This document shows positions 42,616 through 51,172 of a stretch of DNA of 64,000 nt, piece by piece. The notes under the pieces were generated by a model. The model worked only from the letters and a program-made list of their open reading frames with translations, was not told the DNA's origin and did no database searches. This stretch comes from an uncultured Muribaculaceae bacterium. Lineage in GTDB: Bacteria > Bacteroidota > Bacteroidia > Bacteroidales > Muribaculaceae. Within the stretch, counting starts at the first letter, position 1. Each line of letters opens with the position of its first letter. The stretch covers positions 1 to 64,000 of the forward strand of contig CAJTSR010000015.1 of assembly GCA_910579035.1 (NCBI GenBank). Reading direction: 5' to 3'. Both the position numbers and the translations under genes were made by a program.

Positions 42616-43659
42616 ATGGCAAAATTAAACTTCGGCGGAGTTGAGGAAACCGTCGTGACACGTACAGAATATCCCCTCGAAAAAGCCCGCGAGGCACTCT
42701 CCGGCGAAACAATCGCAGTAATCGGATACGGAGTTCAAGGCCCGGGACAGAGCCTAAACCTCCGCGACAACGGATTCAATGTGATAGTCGGCCAGCGCCC
42801 CGGCAAGACATACGACAAAGCCGTGGCCGACTGCTGGGTACCCGGCGAAACCCTTTTCAGCATAGAGGAAGCCTGCCGCCGTGGCACAATAATAATGTGC
42901 CTGCTGTCTGACGCCGCCGTGCTCAGCGTGTGGCCCACAATCAAAGCCAATCTCAAACAGGGCGACGCGCTTTATTTCTCGCACGGATTCGCCATCACAT
43001 GGAACGACCGCACAGGCGTGGTGCCTCCTGCCGACGTCGACGTGATAATGGTCGCCCCCAAAGGCTCGGGAACCACAGTTCGCAGCCTTTTCCTTGAAGG
43101 ACGCGGCATAAATTCGTCGTATGCCGTGGAGCAGGATTATACCGGGCGCGCACTCGACCGTACCATAGCACTCGGCATAGGAATCGGTTCGGGCTACCTG
43201 TTTGAAACAACCTTTGCCCGCGAAGCCACGAGCGACCTTACCGGCGAGCGAGGTGCGTTGATGGGCGCAATCCAAGGGCTGTTCGCGGCCCAGTACGAGG
43301 TTTTGCGCGAACACGGCCACACCCCCTCCGAGGCTTTCAATGAAACCGTGGAGGAACTTACCCAGTCGCTTATGCCGCTGTTTGCGGCAAAAGGCATGGA
43401 CTGGATGTACGCCAACTGTTCCACGACAGCGCAACGCGGCGCCCTCGACTGGATGACGCCTTTCCACGATGCCATAAAGCCTGTGATGGAGCTGCTGTAC
43501 GACAGCGTTAGCAGCGGTCGTGAGGCCCAGATCGCCATTGACGCCAATTCGCGCCCCGACTACCGCGAAGGCCTTGAAGAGGAGCTGCGCCGGATGCGCG
43601 AAAGCGAGCTATGGCGCACCGCCGAAACAGTGCGCAAACTCCGCCCTGAAAACATATAA
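42616..43659 (+). CDS. ilvC: ketol-acid reductoisomerase
   Basis: 347 residues, the short class. The Rossmann motif VIGYGVQGPGQS and phosphate loop GQRPGKT bind NAD(P)H; VMVAPKGSG and the Glu-rich C-terminal knotted domain (TSDLTGERGALMGAIQGLF, ETVEELTQSL) bind Mg2+ and substrate. It performs the second step of valine/isoleucine synthesis and closes the operon, followed by a terminator. Confidence 0.96.
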   Translation: MAKLNFGGVEETVVTRTEYPLEKAREALSGETIAVIGYGVQGPGQSLNLRDNGFNVIVGQRPGKTYDKAVADCWVPGETLFSIEEACRRGTIIMCLLSDAAVLSVWPTIKANLKQGDALYFSHGFAITWNDRTGVVPPADVDVIMVAPKGSGTTVRSLFLEGRGINSSYAVEQDYTGRALDRTIALGIGIGSGYLFETTFAREATSDLTGERGALMGAIQGLFAAQYEVLREHGHTPSEAFNETVEELTQSLMPLFAAKGMDWMYANCSTTAQRGALDWMTPFHDAIKPVMELLYDSVSSGREAQIAIDANSRPDYREGLEEELRRMRESELWRTAETVRKLRPENI

Positions 43660-43665
43660 CTTACC

Positions 43666-43709
43666 AAACGGCTCCGCTGCGACTCAATGGCAACGGAGCC
43701 GTTTTCGCT
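43666..43709 (+). terminator. terminator of the ilv operon
   Basis: AAACGGCTCCG (43666-43676) pairs with CGGAGCCGTTT (43694-43704), followed by TTTCGCTTT. Confidence 0.8.
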
Positions 43710-43789
43710 TTACACAATAGAGCTGCCGATATGCCGTTATTACATTGAACAGGCACGAACTTATTGCGCTATCTCTATGCTCTTAGTTA

Positions 43790-43820
43790 TTGCAAAAAGA
43801 CGTTCGATGTATTAACTTTG
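43790..43820 (+). promoter_or_regulatory. promoter of porQ-cmk-ispH cluster
   Basis: TTG (43790-43792), 20 bp spacer, TAACTTTG (43813-43820). The porQ ATG is only 10 bp downstream, so the transcript would be nearly leaderless. Confidence 0.6.
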
Positions 43821-43829
43821 CATACGCAA

Positions 43830-44861
43830 ATGCTATCTTCCCTTACATACAGAATTATCGGCACAATATTGCTCGCAGGCGCCATGGTGCAACCGCTGAA
43901 CGCTCAGGACGGCGGCTCTACGGCATATAACTTCCTCAACGTCACCTCGTCGGCAAAAATATACGGACTCGGAGGCGTCAACATAAGCCTTGTCGATGAC
44001 GATATAAACGTTATCGACCAAAACCCGGCACTGCTCGGAAGCGAGATGAGTAACACCGCGAGCGTCAACTATATGCGCTATCTCGGCGGTTCCAACTTTG
44101 CCGGTGCCCGCTACGGACGCTCAGCAGGAGAACGCGGAGCATGGGCCGCTTCCATACAGTACTTCGGCTATGGCTCGATGAAGGAAACGCTACCCGACGG
44201 TTCCGTTGTAGGTTCATTCTCGCCCAAAGACGTGGCTTTCGGCGGCACATATTCCCACGACATCACGAGCCGTCTGCGCGGCGGCATAGCTCTCAAAGCC
44301 CTTTACAGCGGCTATGCGGAATACTCTGCTTTCGCCATCGCCACCGACCTCGGCATCAACTACTACGATTCCGACCGTGACCTTTCGCTGTCGGTAGTAC
44401 TTGCCAATCTCGGAGGACAGGTCAAGCGCTTCAATCAGGCTTACGACCGACTGCCATTCGACGTAAGACTCGGCTGGAGCCAGACTTTCGGCACATTCCC
44501 CGTGCGCTTCTCTGTCACTGCATGGAATCTCACAAAATGGAAGCTACCCTACTTTGAAACCGGCGACGGCAGCAACTCAGCCACAGCCGTGCTAAAAGAA
44601 GGATTTATGTCGAACCTATTCCGCCACCTTGTGTTCGGCGCAGACCTTGTGGCTCATCCCAACTACTACATATCGCTCGGGTACAACTACAAGACACGCA
44701 CGGATATGAGCACGTATTCACGAAATTTCCTATCGGGATTCTCGCTCGGAGCGGGCCTGAAAGTGAAGAGTTTCGGATTCGGGATAGCGTTTGCCCAGCC
44801 TCACAGCGGAGGAAGCACCTTTATGCTAAATTTAGGATTAAATATCGACGAAATACTCTGA
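43830..44861 (+). CDS. porQ: type IX secretion system protein PorQ
   Basis: 343 residues from ATG 43830; the in-frame extension passes through the promoter. A signal peptide ends at PLNAQ. The remainder is a beta-barrel-like outer-membrane protein with the conserved AYNFLNVTSSAKIYGLGG start, SLVDDDINVIDQNPALLG, and GINYYDSDRDLSLSVVLANLG. PorQ is associated with the type IX secretion machinery that exports CTD-tagged proteins in Bacteroidota; in related genomes porQ is adjacent to cmk, as here (from memory). No other T9SS gene or CTD cargo is obvious in the window. Confidence 0.85.
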   Translation: MLSSLTYRIIGTILLAGAMVQPLNAQDGGSTAYNFLNVTSSAKIYGLGGVNISLVDDDINVIDQNPALLGSEMSNTASVNYMRYLGGSNFAGARYGRSAGERGAWAASIQYFGYGSMKETLPDGSVVGSFSPKDVAFGGTYSHDITSRLRGGIALKALYSGYAEYSAFAIATDLGINYYDSDRDLSLSVVLANLGGQVKRFNQAYDRLPFDVRLGWSQTFGTFPVRFSVTAWNLTKWKLPYFETGDGSNSATAVLKEGFMSNLFRHLVFGADLVAHPNYYISLGYNYKTRTDMSTYSRNFLSGFSLGAGLKVKSFGFGIAFAQPHSGGSTFMLNLGLNIDEIL

Positions 44862-44865
44862 AACA

Positions 44866-45570
44866 GTGGAACAGACACAACACTCCCCCATAATAATAGC
44901 CATCGACGGCTTCTCCTCTTCGGGCAAAAGCACCATGGCCCGCCGCCTCGCGGCAACCGTGGGTTACCGTTATCTTGACACAGGCGCAATGTACCGCGCG
45001 GTGACACTCTACGCCCTCGACCACGGTCTTTTTCTTCCGGACAGCACTCCCGACACCTCTGCCATCATAGCGGCGTTGCCGTCGATACACATCGACTTCG
45101 CCGTACAGCCCGACGGCACTCAGCACACCCTGCTCAACGGCAAGGACGTCGAAGCAGAAATACGGCGCCTGCGTGTGTCGGAAGCCGTTTCGCCGGTAGC
45201 CGCCATCGCCGAGGTACGCCACGCCATGGTGGCCAAGCAGCAGGAGCTGGGGCGCGACAAAGGCATAGTTGTGGACGGCCGCGACATCGGCACGGTTGTT
45301 TTCCCCGATGCAGAGCTGAAAATATATGTAGACGCCTCGGCCGAAACACGTGCACGCCGGCGCTTCAAGGAAATGGTGGAGAAAGGCGCCGCAGTGAATT
45401 ATGAAGAAGTGCTTGCCAACGTGGTACACCGCGACCATATCGACTCGACCCGCGCCGAAAGCCCCCTGCGCCGTGCCGACGACGCCATAGCTCTCGACAA
45501 CTCCGAGATGACACTCGAGGAGCAGGACGCTTGGCTTTTAGAACAATTCCGACGCGCGGCAGGATTATGA
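44866..45570 (+). CDS. cmk: cytidylate kinase
   Basis: 234 residues from a GTG start at 44866, chosen because the conserved IIIAIDGFSSSGKSTMA begins eight residues later and porQ ends 4 bp before. P-loop GFSSSGKST, LDTGAMYRAVTLYAL (CMP binding), VDGRDIGTVVFPDAELK and a LID region with RRRFKE. It phosphorylates CMP and dCMP. Its TGA overlaps the ispH ATG. Confidence 0.94.
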   Translation: MEQTQHSPIIIAIDGFSSSGKSTMARRLAATVGYRYLDTGAMYRAVTLYALDHGLFLPDSTPDTSAIIAALPSIHIDFAVQPDGTQHTLLNGKDVEAEIRRLRVSEAVSPVAAIAEVRHAMVAKQQELGRDKGIVVDGRDIGTVVFPDAELKIYVDASAETRARRRFKEMVEKGAAVNYEEVLANVVHRDHIDSTRAESPLRRADDAIALDNSEMTLEEQDAWLLEQFRRAAGL

Positions 45571-46436
45571 CTGAAATAGAGATCGACAGCGAGTCGGGCT
45601 TCTGCTTCGGGGTGGTGACTGCCATACGCAAGGCGGAAGAAGAACTTGCCAAGAGCGGGACACTGTTCTGCCTCGGCGACATTGTGCACAACTCGGGCGA
45701 GGTGGAAAGGCTGCAGGACAAGGGACTACGAACTATCACCCACGACGACCTCTCGCAGTTGCGCAACGTGAAAGTACTCCTGCGCGCGCACGGCGAGCCG
45801 CCTTCCACATACCGCACAGCATCGGCCAACGGCATAGAGATAATCGACGCCACATGCCCCGTGGTGCTGAAGCTGCAACAACGCATAAAGGCTCTTTACG
45901 ACAATTCCGAGCCGGACGAACGACCGCAGATAGTGATATACGGCAAAGTAGGCCATGCCGAAGTCAACGGGCTGGTTGGCCAGACCGAGGGCCATGCAAT
46001 CGTGGTGGAAGACATCGCCGGGCTCGACCTCGTAGACTTCGGGCGCCCCGTGGCGCTATACTCGCAGACAACGAAATCGCTCGAAGGATTCAACGCCATA
46101 ATAGCCGAAATAGAACGCCGAATGCAGCCCGGAGTAGAGTTCCGCTACTTCGACACAATCTGCCGCCAAGTATCGAACCGCGTAGACCGTCTGCGACGCT
46201 TCGCCCGTGGCAAAGACGTGGTATTGTTCGTGGCCGGAGCCAAAAGCAGCAACGGTAAAATATTGTTCGGGCACTGCCTTGACGAAAATCCGCGCACGCA
46301 CCTTCTCGCCGACGAAAGCGGGCTGCGCGGCGAATGGTTCGACGGCGCCTCCACAGTGGGGATATGCGGAGCCACTTCCACCCCGCGCTGGCTGATGGAG
46401 CGTGTGCGCGATTCGCTCGCCAATCTCCTGCAATGA
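45567..46436 (+). CDS. ispH: 4-hydroxy-3-methylbut-2-enyl diphosphate reductase
   Basis: 289 residues from ATG 45567. Three conserved cluster Cys are seen in SGFCFGV, DATCPVV and DTICRQVSNR. Substrate-binding motifs HGEPPSTY, KVGHAEVNGLVGQT and the AGAKSSNGK stretch follow, then GICGATSTPRWLMERV. It makes IPP and DMAPP in the methylerythritol phosphate pathway. ATGA-coupled to both neighbours. Confidence 0.95.
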   Translation: MTEIEIDSESGFCFGVVTAIRKAEEELAKSGTLFCLGDIVHNSGEVERLQDKGLRTITHDDLSQLRNVKVLLRAHGEPPSTYRTASANGIEIIDATCPVVLKLQQRIKALYDNSEPDERPQIVIYGKVGHAEVNGLVGQTEGHAIVVEDIAGLDLVDFGRPVALYSQTTKSLEGFNAIIAEIERRMQPGVEFRYFDTICRQVSNRVDRLRRFARGKDVVLFVAGAKSSNGKILFGHCLDENPRTHLLADESGLRGEWFDGASTVGICGATSTPRWLMERVRDSLANLLQ

Positions 46437-46927
46437 AAGACTTCATAGCGATCGACGTAGAAACTGCCAACGAACAGCCTTCGAGCGTGTGCGCCATAGG
46501 CGCCGTGAAGGTGCGCGACGGCATCGTGTGCGACAGCCGTTACACCCTCGTCTGTCCCGAACCGAACTATTATAAATATTTCTGCACCCGTGTGCACGGC
46601 CTTTGCGACGACGATACTTGGAACGCTCCCTCTTTCGGCACCGTATGGGCAGAGTGGGAGGAATGGTTCGAAGGGCTGCCCATGGTAGCCCACAACGCTC
46701 CATTTGACAGCCGTTGCATAGCGGCAGCATGCCGTATATACGGCCTTGACAAGCCGGAAATATGGCTCGACACCCTTGCAGAGGCACGCCGCAGCATACC
46801 CCGGGGAATGCTTGCGTCAAAATCGCTTGACAGCCTGTGCGATTTTTTCGGCATACCGCTTGAATGCCACCACAACGCGCTCGACGACGCCCTTGCCTGC
46901 GCCAAGTTAGGAATAATACTACTATGA
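46433..46927 (+). CDS. DnaQ-like 3'-5' exonuclease
   Basis: 164 residues from ATG 46433 (ATGA with ispH). RNase H-fold exonuclease: Exo I DVETANEQ (Asp8, Glu10), Exo II VAHNAPFDSRCI, Exo III HHNALDDALACA (His...Asp), and KSLDSLCDFFGIPLECH. It is a stand-alone proofreading-type or single-strand exonuclease resembling the polymerase III epsilon subunit, but without the polymerase-binding tail. Role in repair or nucleotide turnover is open. Confidence 0.9.
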   Translation: MKDFIAIDVETANEQPSSVCAIGAVKVRDGIVCDSRYTLVCPEPNYYKYFCTRVHGLCDDDTWNAPSFGTVWAEWEEWFEGLPMVAHNAPFDSRCIAAACRIYGLDKPEIWLDTLAEARRSIPRGMLASKSLDSLCDFFGIPLECHHNALDDALACAKLGIILL

Positions 46928-47205
46928 AAATCATATTGTACACCCTCGTCTGCGCCGCCGTCGCGCTCAGTGCCTGCAACAATTCCGACGCTACCGAAGC
47001 CGAGATGGAACTTGCGCGCGCCACAGGGCGCGCCGACGCAATGAAGGCCGTGGTGGAAGACTCAGGCTCCATGCCTCGCGAACGCGCCATATTCGCCATT
47101 CGCGGCCGCGAAACGATGCTCCGTGACGCCGGATTTACCACCTGCGCAGACATATACATCTCCGAAGCTGAAAAAGTGCTTCGCGACAGCTTGGTCATAG
47201 AATAA
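46924..47205 (+). CDS. small helical lipoprotein, function unknown
   Basis: 93 residues from ATG 46924 (ATGA with the exonuclease). The signal peptide ends ALSAC (Cys18), giving a lipoprotein; the mature part starts NNSDATEAEMELARATGRAD, is Glu/Ala/Arg-rich and helical, and contains no recognised domain. Last gene of the porQ-cmk-ispH-exonuclease run. Confidence 0.75.
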   Translation: MKIILYTLVCAAVALSACNNSDATEAEMELARATGRADAMKAVVEDSGSMPRERAIFAIRGRETMLRDAGFTTCADIYISEAEKVLRDSLVIE

Positions 47206-47321
47206 CGGTTCACTTAATAATTTCTGTTAAACTATACTCTCATCGCAATAGGCTTCCGCAACCAAACACGGTACTGAGGCGTTGTAATCATATACCGACT
47301 AACGCTTTAACTATTGTAGAG

Positions 47322-47933
47322 ATGAAGAACTTAGCCAACGGACTTTTCCATATCGTTACCATCGACGAACGCACACCGCGCTGCGGAGGCATACTCGTGG
47401 CAGAGCCTTTTCTGAAAGACAACTACTTCAGCCACGGCGTTGTGTCGCTTATCGACTATCTGCCCGAAGAAGGAGCCACAGGGATAGTAATGAACAACCG
47501 CACGGACTATATGCTCTCCGACCTCCTTGAAGGCACGCAGCCCGAAGTAGACCTGAGAGTATTCTGCGGCGGCCCCCTGGGTCTTGACAGGCTGTACTTC
47601 GTGCATACATTGGGCAGCGATATAGTACCCGGAGCACGCGAATACTCGCCGGGACTGTACGTCGGCGGTGATTTCGACGCCGTACTCGACTATATCAACT
47701 GCGGATTCGACACCGACGGCATAATACGGTTCTTCATAGGCTATTCCAACTGGGCGCCCGGGCAGCTTGAGCGCGAAATACGAGAAGGCACATGGGCACA
47801 GGCTCCGAGTACAGATTTTGACGCAGACATACTCCGGGACGAAGCCGACAGCTACTGGCACCGCGCCGTGCGCACACTCGGCGAGGCATACCGCCCGTGG
47901 CAGCTGCTGCCACGCACCCCCTCGCATAACTAA
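47322..47933 (+). CDS. YqgE/AlgH family protein
   Basis: 203 residues with the DUF179 framework: GGILVAEPFLKDNYFSHGVV, GATGIVMNNRT, CGGPLGLDRLYFVHT, GGDFDAVLDYI, RFFIGYSNWAPGQLEREI. Cytosolic protein of unknown biochemical role found across Gram-negative bacteria. Preceded by a 116 bp gap in which no clean promoter was recognised. Confidence 0.92.
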   Translation: MKNLANGLFHIVTIDERTPRCGGILVAEPFLKDNYFSHGVVSLIDYLPEEGATGIVMNNRTDYMLSDLLEGTQPEVDLRVFCGGPLGLDRLYFVHTLGSDIVPGAREYSPGLYVGGDFDAVLDYINCGFDTDGIIRFFIGYSNWAPGQLEREIREGTWAQAPSTDFDADILRDEADSYWHRAVRTLGEAYRPWQLLPRTPSHN

Positions 47934-48021
47934 ATGCCGCTGAATGCCATATGCCGTAACAGATTCGCGGTAATAAAGATTTTTTAGCGCTGAGGTGGCG
48001 CGTAATGTCGTGGAAAATGGT

Positions 48022-48029
48022 TAATTTTG
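48022..48029 (+). promoter_or_regulatory. -7 element of pgk
   Basis: TAATTTTG, 74 bp before the pgk ATG; no clear TTTG at the expected spacing. Confidence 0.5.
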
Positions 48030-48103
48030 CAGGTACGGACAGTGGCATACTCCGTCCGCCACTAACAAGACTATTAACTAACATATCAATTACCCTATAA
48101 GAG

Positions 48104-49351
48104 ATGACAATCGACAATTTTGACTTCAAGGGCAAAAAAGCTATCGTACGCGTAGACTTCAATGTGCCTCTGGATGAAAACGGCAACATCACCGACGATA
48201 CCCGTATCCGCGGAGCTCTTCCCACCCTCAAAAAAATACTCGCCGACGGCGGCTCGCTTATCATAATGAGCCATATGGGCAAGCCCAAAGGCAAGGTTAA
48301 CCCCAAATTCTCCCTCGGCCAGATTAAGGACGCCGTAGCCAAGGCTCTCGGAACCGACGTGGCTTTTGCCGACGACTGCATGGCGGCAGCCGACATGGCA
48401 GCAGCCCTCCAGCCCGGTCAGGCACTCCTGCTCGAAAACCTTCGCTTCTATCCCGAAGAAGAAGGCAAGCCCGTGGGCATCGACAAAGAAGATCCCGCAT
48501 ACGAGGCTGCCAAGAAAGAAATGAAAGAACGCCAGAAAGAATTTGCAAAGAAACTGGCTTCTTACGCCGACGTATATGTGAATGATGCTTTCGGCACCGC
48601 ACACCGCCGTCACGCTTCCACAGCAGTGGTTGCCGATTACTTCGATGCCGACCACAAAATGCTCGGCTACCTTATGGAAAAAGAAGTAAAGGCCGTAGAC
48701 AATATCCTCAAAGATATCCGTCGTCCGTTCACCGCCATCATGGGTGGCTCGAAGGTATCGACAAAAATCGGTATCATCGAAAACCTTATGGACAAGGTTG
48801 ACAACCTGATTCTCTGCGGCGGTATGACCTACACCTTCGCCAAAGCCATGGGCGGAAACGTGGGTATATCCATCTGCGAAAACGACAAACTCGACCTCGC
48901 TCTCGACATTATGAAGAAAGCGAAAGAAAAAGGCGTGAACCTCGTTCTCGGCACCGACTGTGTTGCCGGCGACGCATTCAGCAACGACGCCAACACTCAG
49001 ATCTGCTCTGTAATGGAAATTCCCGAAGGCTGGGAAGGCCTTGACGCAGGTCCCAAAACCCGCGAACTCTTCACTGCCGCAATCGTTCCTTCCAAGACCA
49101 TTCTCTGGAACGGCCCTGCAGGCGTGTTTGAATTCGACAACTTCACAGCCGGCAGCCGCGCTATCGCTGATGCCGTTGTTGAAGCTACCAAGAACGGCGC
49201 CTTCTCCCTCGTGGGCGGTGGCGACTCTGTAGCCTGCATCAACAAGTTCGGCCTTGCCGACGAAGTTTCCTATGTATCGACCGGCGGCGGCGCCCTGCTC
49301 GAAGCCATCGAAGGGAAAGTTCTTCCCGGCGTAGCCGCTATCAAAGGCTAA
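48104..49351 (+). CDS. pgk: phosphoglycerate kinase
   Basis: 415 residues. KKAIVRVDFNVPLDENGN, SHMGKPKGK, LLENLRFYPEEEG, FGTAHRRHAS, GGSKVSTKIGIIENLM, NGPAGVFEFDNF and GGGDSVACINKFG are the family signatures of the two Rossmann-like domains. It carries out the first ATP-yielding step of glycolysis. Codon choice is notably regular (for example many AAC and GGC codons), fitting high expression. Own terminator downstream. Confidence 0.97.
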   Translation: MTIDNFDFKGKKAIVRVDFNVPLDENGNITDDTRIRGALPTLKKILADGGSLIIMSHMGKPKGKVNPKFSLGQIKDAVAKALGTDVAFADDCMAAADMAAALQPGQALLLENLRFYPEEEGKPVGIDKEDPAYEAAKKEMKERQKEFAKKLASYADVYVNDAFGTAHRRHASTAVVADYFDADHKMLGYLMEKEVKAVDNILKDIRRPFTAIMGGSKVSTKIGIIENLMDKVDNLILCGGMTYTFAKAMGGNVGISICENDKLDLALDIMKKAKEKGVNLVLGTDCVAGDAFSNDANTQICSVMEIPEGWEGLDAGPKTRELFTAAIVPSKTILWNGPAGVFEFDNFTAGSRAIADAVVEATKNGAFSLVGGGDSVACINKFGLADEVSYVSTGGGALLEAIEGKVLPGVAAIKG

Positions 49352-49375
49352 TCCATAACTGCATACAGCAATGGC

Positions 49376-49410
49376 GGAGGACGCAAATCTTTTTGCGTCC
49401 TCCTCTTGTT
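49376..49410 (+). terminator. terminator after pgk
   Basis: GGAGGACGCAAA (49376-49387) pairs with TTTGCGTCCTCC (49392-49403), followed by TCTTGTT. Confidence 0.8.
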
Positions 49411-49423
49411 ATAATTTACGATT

Positions 49424-50626
49424 ATGACTGACGACAAAGCTTTTTTCAACTGGGTGGAGGAACACCGCACAGATAATCCGTCGACGCTACGGCTAAAATA
49501 CGGCAACAAAAAGGAGCCTATCGACTACGCCGATGCCATTCTACAGATAGAATGCCGTAAAAAATTCGGCAAAAAGCTTGCCGACACACTCGCGGCATTC
49601 CCCGAATTCTACTTCCCGTCGACACTCTCCGGAGAGCAATCCACCTCCGATCGTCTGGCAGAGTATCACACTTCGCTCGTGCCGGAAGGCCTGGCGGCTG
49701 CCGACCTCACGGCAGGGCTTGGTATCGACGTGCTGCATATCGCCGCCAGAGCATCGAATGTTACAGCCATCGAGCGCAACGAACAGCTCGTGGAAGCATT
49801 GCGATACAATGCGGCCGGATTGCATGCCACCAATGTCAGTGCCGTCAATGCGGACTGCCGGGAATGGCTCGACGACGCCGTTGAAAAAGGAGAACATTTC
49901 GGAGTGATATTTATCGACCCTGCAAGACGCGCCTCAGACGGAAGCCGTGTATTCGCCCTCGCCGACTGCGAGCCGAACATCATAGAAATGTTGCCAAAAC
50001 TGAAAAGAGTATGCGAGCTCCTCATTGTCAAGATGTCGCCGATGCTCGACATCAGCCACACTGTTTCCGAGCTGAACCCCTTCTCAGTGATAGCTCTCGG
50101 CACTCCTACCGAATGCAAGGAGATTCTCGCTATAGTAGATTTCAAAGAGCCTAAAGGGCAACCTATTATCGAGGCTGTCACCCTGACTCCGACAGGAGTG
50201 TCGACATTCGCGTTCACAGCAAAAAAGGAGGCAGAGTCACCAATGACGGCCGGAACACAGCCATCGCCCGGAGAATATATCTACGAGCCCTATCCGGCTC
50301 TGATGAAGAGCGGCGCGTTCAAAACCATTGCTGCGGCATACGGCGTCGGCACATTCCACGCCAACACCCGATTGTTCCATTCTGCTGAAATAATTGAGAA
50401 TTTTCCCGGCAACCGCTACGAGATAATAGAAGTGATGCCATACTCGTCGGGGGTCATAAAACGCTTCAAAAAGCGTTATCCCGCAGCCGGAGTGGCTGTA
50501 CGCAATTTCGGCATGAGTGCCGAAACGCTGAGAGCCAAGCTCGGCATAGCCGACGGCGGCTCGCTGCGTCTTTACGGCATTACGGATTCTGCCGGTGAGA
50601 GATTGCTTATCCTCACCAAAATCTGA
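49424..50626 (+). CDS. class I SAM-dependent methyltransferase with THUMP-like domain
   Basis: 400 residues. N-terminal FNWVEEHRTDNPSTLRLKYG and CRKKFGKKLADTLAAFPEFYFP helices lead into a Rossmann methyltransferase: ADLTAGLGIDVLHIAARASN (SAM loop), AIERNEQLVEALRYNA, and FIDPARRASDG. The C-terminal part (about 285-395) fits the ferredoxin-like plus THUMP-like domains of the PG_1098-type family. It probably methylates an RNA base, by analogy to RsmD-like enzymes; substrate unknown. Its 3' end overlaps convergent coaE by 55 bp. Confidence 0.85.
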   Translation: MTDDKAFFNWVEEHRTDNPSTLRLKYGNKKEPIDYADAILQIECRKKFGKKLADTLAAFPEFYFPSTLSGEQSTSDRLAEYHTSLVPEGLAAADLTAGLGIDVLHIAARASNVTAIERNEQLVEALRYNAAGLHATNVSAVNADCREWLDDAVEKGEHFGVIFIDPARRASDGSRVFALADCEPNIIEMLPKLKRVCELLIVKMSPMLDISHTVSELNPFSVIALGTPTECKEILAIVDFKEPKGQPIIEAVTLTPTGVSTFAFTAKKEAESPMTAGTQPSPGEYIYEPYPALMKSGAFKTIAAAYGVGTFHANTRLFHSAEIIENFPGNRYEIIEVMPYSSGVIKRFKKRYPAAGVAVRNFGMSAETLRAKLGIADGGSLRLYGITDSAGERLLILTKI

Positions 50627-51171
50627 GAAAGCAGAGAATGGCGATCGTCGTTGAACAGCCGTACAAGGTGCGGCTTGGGTTCATCAGGTGAAACCACGTA
50701 TTCCTGAGCCTCAATACGGGCCTCGACCTGCTCTCGCGTCATAGCATTGCGGTTCATCACGCGCTCAACCCGCATGTCGTGAGGCGCCTCTACCCTCCAC
50801 TCCTCATCGACAAGGCGGTTCAGACCGCTCTGGAACAGTATGGCCGTTTCTACAAATAAAAGTCGGCCCGCCAATGTCTGCGCCCACTCTGCTATACGCT
50901 GCCTTACGGCTCCGTGAACTATCGAATTGAGTATTTCAAGCTTCTCAGCGTCGGCAAACACAATCTCGGCAAGGCGCCTGCGGTCAATACTGCCGCCGCA
51001 TACAGCGGATTCGTCTATTTCGATGGCAATACGGCGCTTTATATCGCAGTCCGCGTCCATCAAAGCCTTGGCCTCGCTGTCGCAGTCAAACACAGGATAG
51101 CCCATCGCTCTGAGAACACGGCACACTACCGATTTGCCTGCGCCTATGCCTCCGGTTACCGCTATCAGCAT
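50572..51171 (-). CDS. coaE: dephospho-CoA kinase
   Basis: 199 residues. P-loop TGGIGAGKSVVCRVL, FDCDSEAKALMDAD, DRRRLAEIVF, VETAILFQSGL and the RVMNRNAMTREQVEARI lid. It phosphorylates dephospho-CoA, the last step of coenzyme A synthesis. Last gene of the nusB-yajC-ybbR-coaE operon; starts 1 bp after the ybbR stop. Confidence 0.95.
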   Translation of the reverse strand: MLIAVTGGIGAGKSVVCRVLRAMGYPVFDCDSEAKALMDADCDIKRRIAIEIDESAVCGGSIDRRRLAEIVFADAEKLEILNSIVHGAVRQRIAEWAQTLAGRLLFVETAILFQSGLNRLVDEEWRVEAPHDMRVERVMNRNAMTREQVEARIEAQEYVVSPDEPKPHLVRLFNDDRHSLLSQILVRISNLSPAESVMP

Positions 51172-51172
51172 G

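Noticed and set aside
50572..50626. 55 bp convergent overlap between the methyltransferase and coaE as a sign that one end is wrong
   Set aside because: Both proteins have plausible C-termini to their stops; convergent overlaps also occur at 1567-1574, so the overlap is accepted.
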